Shown: piece after piece, positions 60,360-64,000 of the stretch
Layout of the letters: each line of letters begins with the position of its first letter
How positions within the stretch are numbered: position 1 is the stretch's first letter
Assembly (NCBI GenBank): GCA_963789275.1
Contig: CAWBKF010000038.1
Location: 1-64,000 of the forward strand
From: DAHUYF01 sp963789275
GTDB taxonomy: Bacteria; Pseudomonadota; Alphaproteobacteria; ATCC43930; CGMCC-115725
DNA length: 64,000 nt
Direction: 5' to 3'
Notes under the pieces: model-generated
What the model was told of the DNA's origin: nothing
The model's database searches: none
What the model saw: the letters and a program-made list of their open reading frames with translations, nothing else
Position numbers and translations under genes: made by a program

Positions 60360-62795
60360 ATGATGAACCTGGCCGAATATCGCCGCCGCACTCAAAGGCT
60401 CGCTGACTTCCTGCCCTGGGCGGCGCTCGTGGAGCAGGGCGTCATTCTCAACAAGGACGGCTCCTTCCAGCGCACGGCGCGGTTTCGTGGACCGGACCTC
60501 GACTCCGCCACGCCGGCCGAGTTGGTCGCCATCACCGCGCGGCTCAACAATGCCCTGCGTCGTCTCGGCTCTGGCTGGGCGATCTTCATCGAGGCGCAGC
60601 GCCATCCCGCCAATCGCTATCCCGAGAGCCGTTTTCCCGATCCGGCGTCAGGTCTCGTGGACGCCGAGCGCCGGGCGCAGTTCGAGGAAGAAGGCGCGCA
60701 TTTCGACAGCGGGTATTTCCTGACGCTGGTCTGGCTGCCACCCGCCGAGGACGCCGCGCGGGCTGAAGCGTGGCTCTATGAGGGACGAGCGCGCGAGGGC
60801 GCGGACTGGCGCGCGGCGCTCGCGGGATTCATCGACCGCACCGACCGCGTGCTGGCCTTGATCGAGGGCTTCATGCCCGAAGCCCGCTGGCTCGATGACC
60901 CCGAGACGCTCACCTACCTCCATTCCTGCATCTCGACCCGGCGCCAGCGCGTCCGCGTGCCCGAGACGCCCATGCATCTCGACGCCATCCTCGTTGACGA
61001 GGACCTGACCGGCGGACTCGAGCCGCGCCTCGGCCGCGCGTCTCTGCGCACGCTCACCATCATGGGTTTTCCGTCGCAGACCTGGCCCGGCCTGCTCGAC
61101 GAGCTCAATCGGCTCGCCTTTCCCTATCGCTGGTCGACGCGGGCGATCTGTCTCGACAAGACCGACGCGGCCAGGGTGCTCGGGCGCATCCGCCGGCAAT
61201 GGTTCGCCAAGCGCAAGTCGATCATGGCGATCTTGAAGGAGGTAATGACCAATGAGGCGTCGGTGCTGATGGACAGCGACGCCGCCAACAAGGCGCTCGA
61301 CGCTGACGCGGCGCTCCAAGAGCTCGGCTCCGACCTCGTCGGCCAAGCCTATGTTACCGCGACCGTCACGGTCTGGGACGAGGATCCCCGCATCGCTGAC
61401 GAGCGCCTGCGCCTGGCCGAGAAGACGATCCAGGGTCGGGACTTCACCTGCATGCGCGAGACGGTCAACGCGATCGAGGCGTGGTTGGGCAGCCTGCCGG
61501 GCCATGTCTACGCCAATGTCCGTCAGCCGCCGGTCTCGACGCTCAATCTCGCGCACATGATGCCATTCTCCGCGGTGTGGGCGGGTCCGGAGCGCGACGA
61601 GCATTTCGGGGCGTCGCCGCTGTTTTTCGCGCGCACCGAGGGCTCGACCCCCTTCCGCTTCGCGCTGCACGTCGGCGATGTCGGCCACACCCTCGTGGTC
61701 GGCCCGACCGGCGCCGGCAAGAGCGTGCTGCTGGCGCTGATGGCGCTTCAGTTCCGCCGCTATCCCCGCTGCCAAGTCTTCGCCTTCGACTTCGGCGGCT
61801 CGATCCGCGCGGCGGCGCTCGCCATGGGCGGCGACTGGCACGATCTTGGCGGTTCGCTCGCCGGCGGCATCGCCGAGCCGGTAGCTCTGCAGCCGTTGGC
61901 GCGCGTCGACGACGCGGGCGAACGCGCCTGGGCCGCCGAGTGGGTCGCGGCGCTCCTCCGCCGCGAAGCCGTGACCGTCACCCCCGAGCTGAAGGAGCAT
62001 CTCTGGTCGGCGCTCACGTCGCTCGCCTCGGCGCCGGCGCTCGAGCGGACGATCACGGGCCTGTCGGTACTCTTGCAGTCCAGCGCGCTGAAGCAAGCCC
62101 TGCAGTCCTATACTGTCGGCGGTCCTTGGGGACGGCTGCTGGACGCCGAGACGGAGCGTCTTGGCGAGGCCGAGATCCAGGCCTTCGAGACCGAAGGGCT
62201 GATTGGTGCCGGCGCCGCGCCCGCTGTCCTCTCCTATCTGTTCCATCGCATCGAGGACCGCCTCGACGGCCGCCCGACCCTGCTGATCGTCGACGAGGGC
62301 TGGCTCGCCCTCGACGATCACGGCTTCGCCGGCCAGCTCCGCGAATGGCTGAAGACCCTCCGGAAGAAGAACGCCTCTGTCATCTTCGCCACGCAATCGC
62401 TGGCCGATATCGACGGCAGCGCCATTGCGCCCGCCATCATCGAGAGCTGCCCGACCCGCCTGTTCCTGCCGAACGAACGTGCCCTCGAACCGCAGATCGC
62501 CACGATCTACCGCCGCTTCGGCCTGAACGATCGGCAGATCGAGATCCTCAGCCGCTCGACGCCCAAGCGCGACTATTACTGCCAGTCGCGGCGCGGCAAT
62601 CGGCTGTTCGAGCTGGGCTTGAGCGAAGTCGCGCTCGCCTTCACCGCCGCCTCATCCAAGACCGACCAGGCCGCCATCACCGAGATCATCGCCGCGCATG
62701 GCCGCGACGGCTTCGCCACTGCATGGCTCCGTGGCAAGGGCCTCGATTGGGCGGCGGACATGCTCGTCACACGCAGCCAGGAAACTTCCCCATGA
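60360..62795 (+). CDS. trbE: TrbE, VirB4-type conjugation ATPase
   Basis: An 811-aa ATPase. The N-terminal TrbE/VirB4 domain starts MNLAEYRRRTQRLADFLPWA. The RecA-like ATPase part has Walker A LVVGPTGAGKSVLLALM (about 446), Walker B TLLIVDEGWLALDDHGF (about 640) and KKNASVIFATQSLADIDGSA. The start is the first of two ATG codons after GTGAGGGCC; an in-frame TTG lies upstream. Intact, and the key engine of pilus and channel assembly. Confidence 0.95.
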   Translation: MMNLAEYRRRTQRLADFLPWAALVEQGVILNKDGSFQRTARFRGPDLDSATPAELVAITARLNNALRRLGSGWAIFIEAQRHPANRYPESRFPDPASGLVDAERRAQFEEEGAHFDSGYFLTLVWLPPAEDAARAEAWLYEGRAREGADWRAALAGFIDRTDRVLALIEGFMPEARWLDDPETLTYLHSCISTRRQRVRVPETPMHLDAILVDEDLTGGLEPRLGRASLRTLTIMGFPSQTWPGLLDELNRLAFPYRWSTRAICLDKTDAARVLGRIRRQWFAKRKSIMAILKEVMTNEASVLMDSDAANKALDADAALQELGSDLVGQAYVTATVTVWDEDPRIADERLRLAEKTIQGRDFTCMRETVNAIEAWLGSLPGHVYANVRQPPVSTLNLAHMMPFSAVWAGPERDEHFGASPLFFARTEGSTPFRFALHVGDVGHTLVVGPTGAGKSVLLALMALQFRRYPRCQVFAFDFGGSIRAAALAMGGDWHDLGGSLAGGIAEPVALQPLARVDDAGERAWAAEWVAALLRREAVTVTPELKEHLWSALTSLASAPALERTITGLSVLLQSSALKQALQSYTVGGPWGRLLDAETERLGEAEIQAFETEGLIGAGAAPAVLSYLFHRIEDRLDGRPTLLIVDEGWLALDDHGFAGQLREWLKTLRKKNASVIFATQSLADIDGSAIAPAIIESCPTRLFLPNERALEPQIATIYRRFGLNDRQIEILSRSTPKRDYYCQSRRGNRLFELGLSEVALAFTAASSKTDQAAITEIIAAHGRDGFATAWLRGKGLDWAADMLVTRSQETSP

Positions 62796-63535
62796 TCGTT
62801 CAGCGCCTTCGTCCGGTGCTTGCCGTCGGCGCTGCCGCGCTCGCGCTTGCAACTGCGAGTGTTCCCGCCCGCGCGCAATGGATCGTCTACGATCCGACCA
62901 ACTTCTCGCAGAACGTGCTCACCGCAGCGCGCGCCCTGCAGCAGGTCAACAACCAGATCCAGAGCCTGGAGAACCAGGCCAACATGCTCATAAACCAGGC
63001 GAAGAACCTGGCGAGCCTGCCGTATTCCTCGCTAGCCCAGCTCGAGCAGTCGATCACCCAGACCGAGCAGCTCCTCGCCCAAGCGCAGCGGATCGCCTAC
63101 AACGTCACGGCGATCAATCAGGCGTTCACCGCGGTCTATCCGCAGGCCTACTCCAGTTCGACGTCCTCCCAACAGCTCCTCGCCGACGCCCAGACACGCT
63201 GGCAGAATTCGTTGGCCGGCTTCCAAGATGCAATGCGCGTGCAGGCCGGCGTGGTGCAGAACCTCGACAGCACGCGCACGCAGATCAGCGCCCTGGTCTC
63301 GTCGAGCCAGTCGGCCTCCGGCGCACTCCAAGCTGCCCAGTCCGGAAATCAGCTCGTGGCGCTCCAGACCAAGCAGCTTGCCGACCTCACCGCCGTCATG
63401 GCGTCGATCGCACGGGCCCAGAGCCTGGAAGGCGCGCGTACTGTCGAGAACCAGGAACAGGCGCAGCAGCAACTTACCAACTTCCTCAACTATGGCTCGG
63501 GCTATCAGCCGGGCTCCGCGCAGATGTTTCACTGA
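62792..63535 (+). CDS. trbJ: TrbJ, VirB5-like exported protein
   Basis: A 247-aa protein with signal sequence LAVGAAALALATASVPARAQ and the mature start WIVYDPTNFSQNVLTAARAL. A long coiled segment (QVNNQIQSLENQANMLINQA) and a helical bundle follow, as in TrbJ/VirB5 proteins that sit at the pilus tip. It overlaps trbE by four bases. Confidence 0.93.
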   Translation: MIVQRLRPVLAVGAAALALATASVPARAQWIVYDPTNFSQNVLTAARALQQVNNQIQSLENQANMLINQAKNLASLPYSSLAQLEQSITQTEQLLAQAQRIAYNVTAINQAFTAVYPQAYSSSTSSQQLLADAQTRWQNSLAGFQDAMRVQAGVVQNLDSTRTQISALVSSSQSASGALQAAQSGNQLVALQTKQLADLTAVMASIARAQSLEGARTVENQEQAQQQLTNFLNYGSGYQPGSAQMFH

Positions 63536-63864
63536 TGCGCTGCCGCCCGCTCACCATCGCCGCGATCGGCCGCGCTGCCGTGTTTGCCCTGGTCGCCGCG
63601 ACGATCGTCGCGGCCGGCATTCGCCTCCGGCACGAGGACGCCGGCCGGCCCACGTCCCTCACTACCACTTCGACTGCAAGCGATCCGCTCGCCCGGGAGC
63701 TGGCGCGCTGCCAGGCGATCGGCATGGCGGCGAAGGATGACGCCGCCTGCGAAGCTGCCTGGGCCGAGAACCGCCGCCGCTTCTTCACCTACCGCCCGGC
63801 CGACAGCGCCACGAGCGCGCCAACGATCGATCAGAAGCCGGCTGCCAACCCCGAAGATCGATAA
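63535..63864 (+). CDS. trbK: TrbK-like entry-exclusion protein
   Basis: A 109-aa protein with one N-terminal membrane segment (AAVFALVAATIVAAGIRL) and a periplasmic part with the conserved LARELARCQAIGMAAKDDAA CEAAW pattern of two cysteines. It matches the alternate TrbK family encoded between trbJ and trbL in alphaproteobacterial ICEs. The family is linked to exclusion of redundant transfer. The ATG overlaps the trbJ stop. Confidence 0.85.
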   Translation: MRCRPLTIAAIGRAAVFALVAATIVAAGIRLRHEDAGRPTSLTTTSTASDPLARELARCQAIGMAAKDDAACEAAWAENRRRFFTYRPADSATSAPTIDQKPAANPEDR

Positions 63865-63869
63865 GCGCC

Positions 63870-64000
63870 ATGGGCGGGACTGGCGTCATCGACAATTTTC
63901 TCGGCGTCTTTACCCAGTACATAGATTCCGGCTTCGGCCTCGTTCAGGGCGATGTGCGCTGGCTCGCTGGCGTCCTGATCGCGATCGACATCACGCTGGC
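63870..64000 (+). CDS. trbL: TrbL, VirB6-type membrane protein (N-terminal part)
   Basis: Only 43 residues are inside the window: MGGTGVIDNFLGVFTQYIDS and the first membrane segment. The sequence and position right after trbK identify TrbL, the polytopic inner-membrane channel component. The gene continues past the right edge; trbF, trbG and trbI are expected next. Confidence 0.9.
   Translation, partial: MGGTGVIDNFLGVFTQYIDSGFGLVQGDVRWLAGVLIAIDITL

Noticed and set aside
1..64000. CRISPR array, rRNA or complete tRNA gene
   Set aside because: No regularly spaced repeats, no rRNA sequence and only 3' halves of tRNAs were seen.

Overview
The window is GC-rich alphaproteobacterial DNA (Hyphomicrobiales-like; genus not determinable from the sequence alone). 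It has two parts. Positions 1 to about 7300 look like host chromosome with sulfur and micro-oxic functions: YeeE/YedE, rhodanese and TauE/SafE proteins, a SagB-type nitroreductase, a CopC-like protein, an ABC binding protein, two FNR/FixK-type boxes, and several decaying genes (SDR, Rieske oxygenase, 4Fe-4S dicluster protein, CRP-like protein). This part ends in two 3'-halves of tRNA genes, tRNA-Arg(CCG) and tRNA-Gly(GCC), which look like attachment-site scars. An IS481-family insertion sits next to the tRNA-Gly fragment.

From about 8.7 kb to the right edge lies a mobile element of the Trb/RlxS type common in alphaproteobacterial ICEs (gene content like ICEMlSym R7A). Its left part (8.7-15.2 kb) is a probable defence module. 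A tight four-gene operon encodes a ubiquitin-like protein ending in Gly, an E2-like protein, a JAMM deconjugase and an E1-like enzyme. It is divergent from an XRE repressor plus ImmA/IrrE metalloprotease pair, with a multi-half-site palindrome between them. A Fic protein whose start codon lies inside a palindrome follows.

Next comes the element's maintenance block (15.7-27.6 kb): ArdC antirestriction, a ParB-like protein, a 1443-aa methylase/Strawberry-notch helicase, a Toprim protein, DUF2493, a membrane protein and DUF736. Three of these genes share one base-paired 5' leader and two others share a second one; both show compensatory changes. A cargo of cytochrome P450, HpnE-like FAD enzyme and AraC regulator follows (27.6-31.8 kb), then the regulatory, replication and transfer genes: XRE, two DUF2285-type genes, AlpA-like HTH, RepA, ParA, RHH, DUF2840, TraF, lytic transglycosylase and relaxase.

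The transfer operon is then interrupted by 13.8 kb: two virtually identical 2579-bp IS91-family elements in direct orientation enclose a SARP/TPR regulator, a cysteine synthase, a PLP decarboxylase and a giant SAM-cyclase-ATPase. Transfer genes resume with TraG, a CopG-like protein and TrbB-C-D-E-J-K-L; TrbL runs off the end. An MFS transporter lies between the CopG gene and trbB, bounded by two diverged copies of the trbB leader.

Many otherwise well-conserved genes carry single-base frameshifts (YeeE, Fic, ParB-like, DUF2285, SARP, decarboxylase, cyclase, TraG). Either the element is decaying or the assembly carries indel errors, so functional claims on those genes depend on checking the reads.
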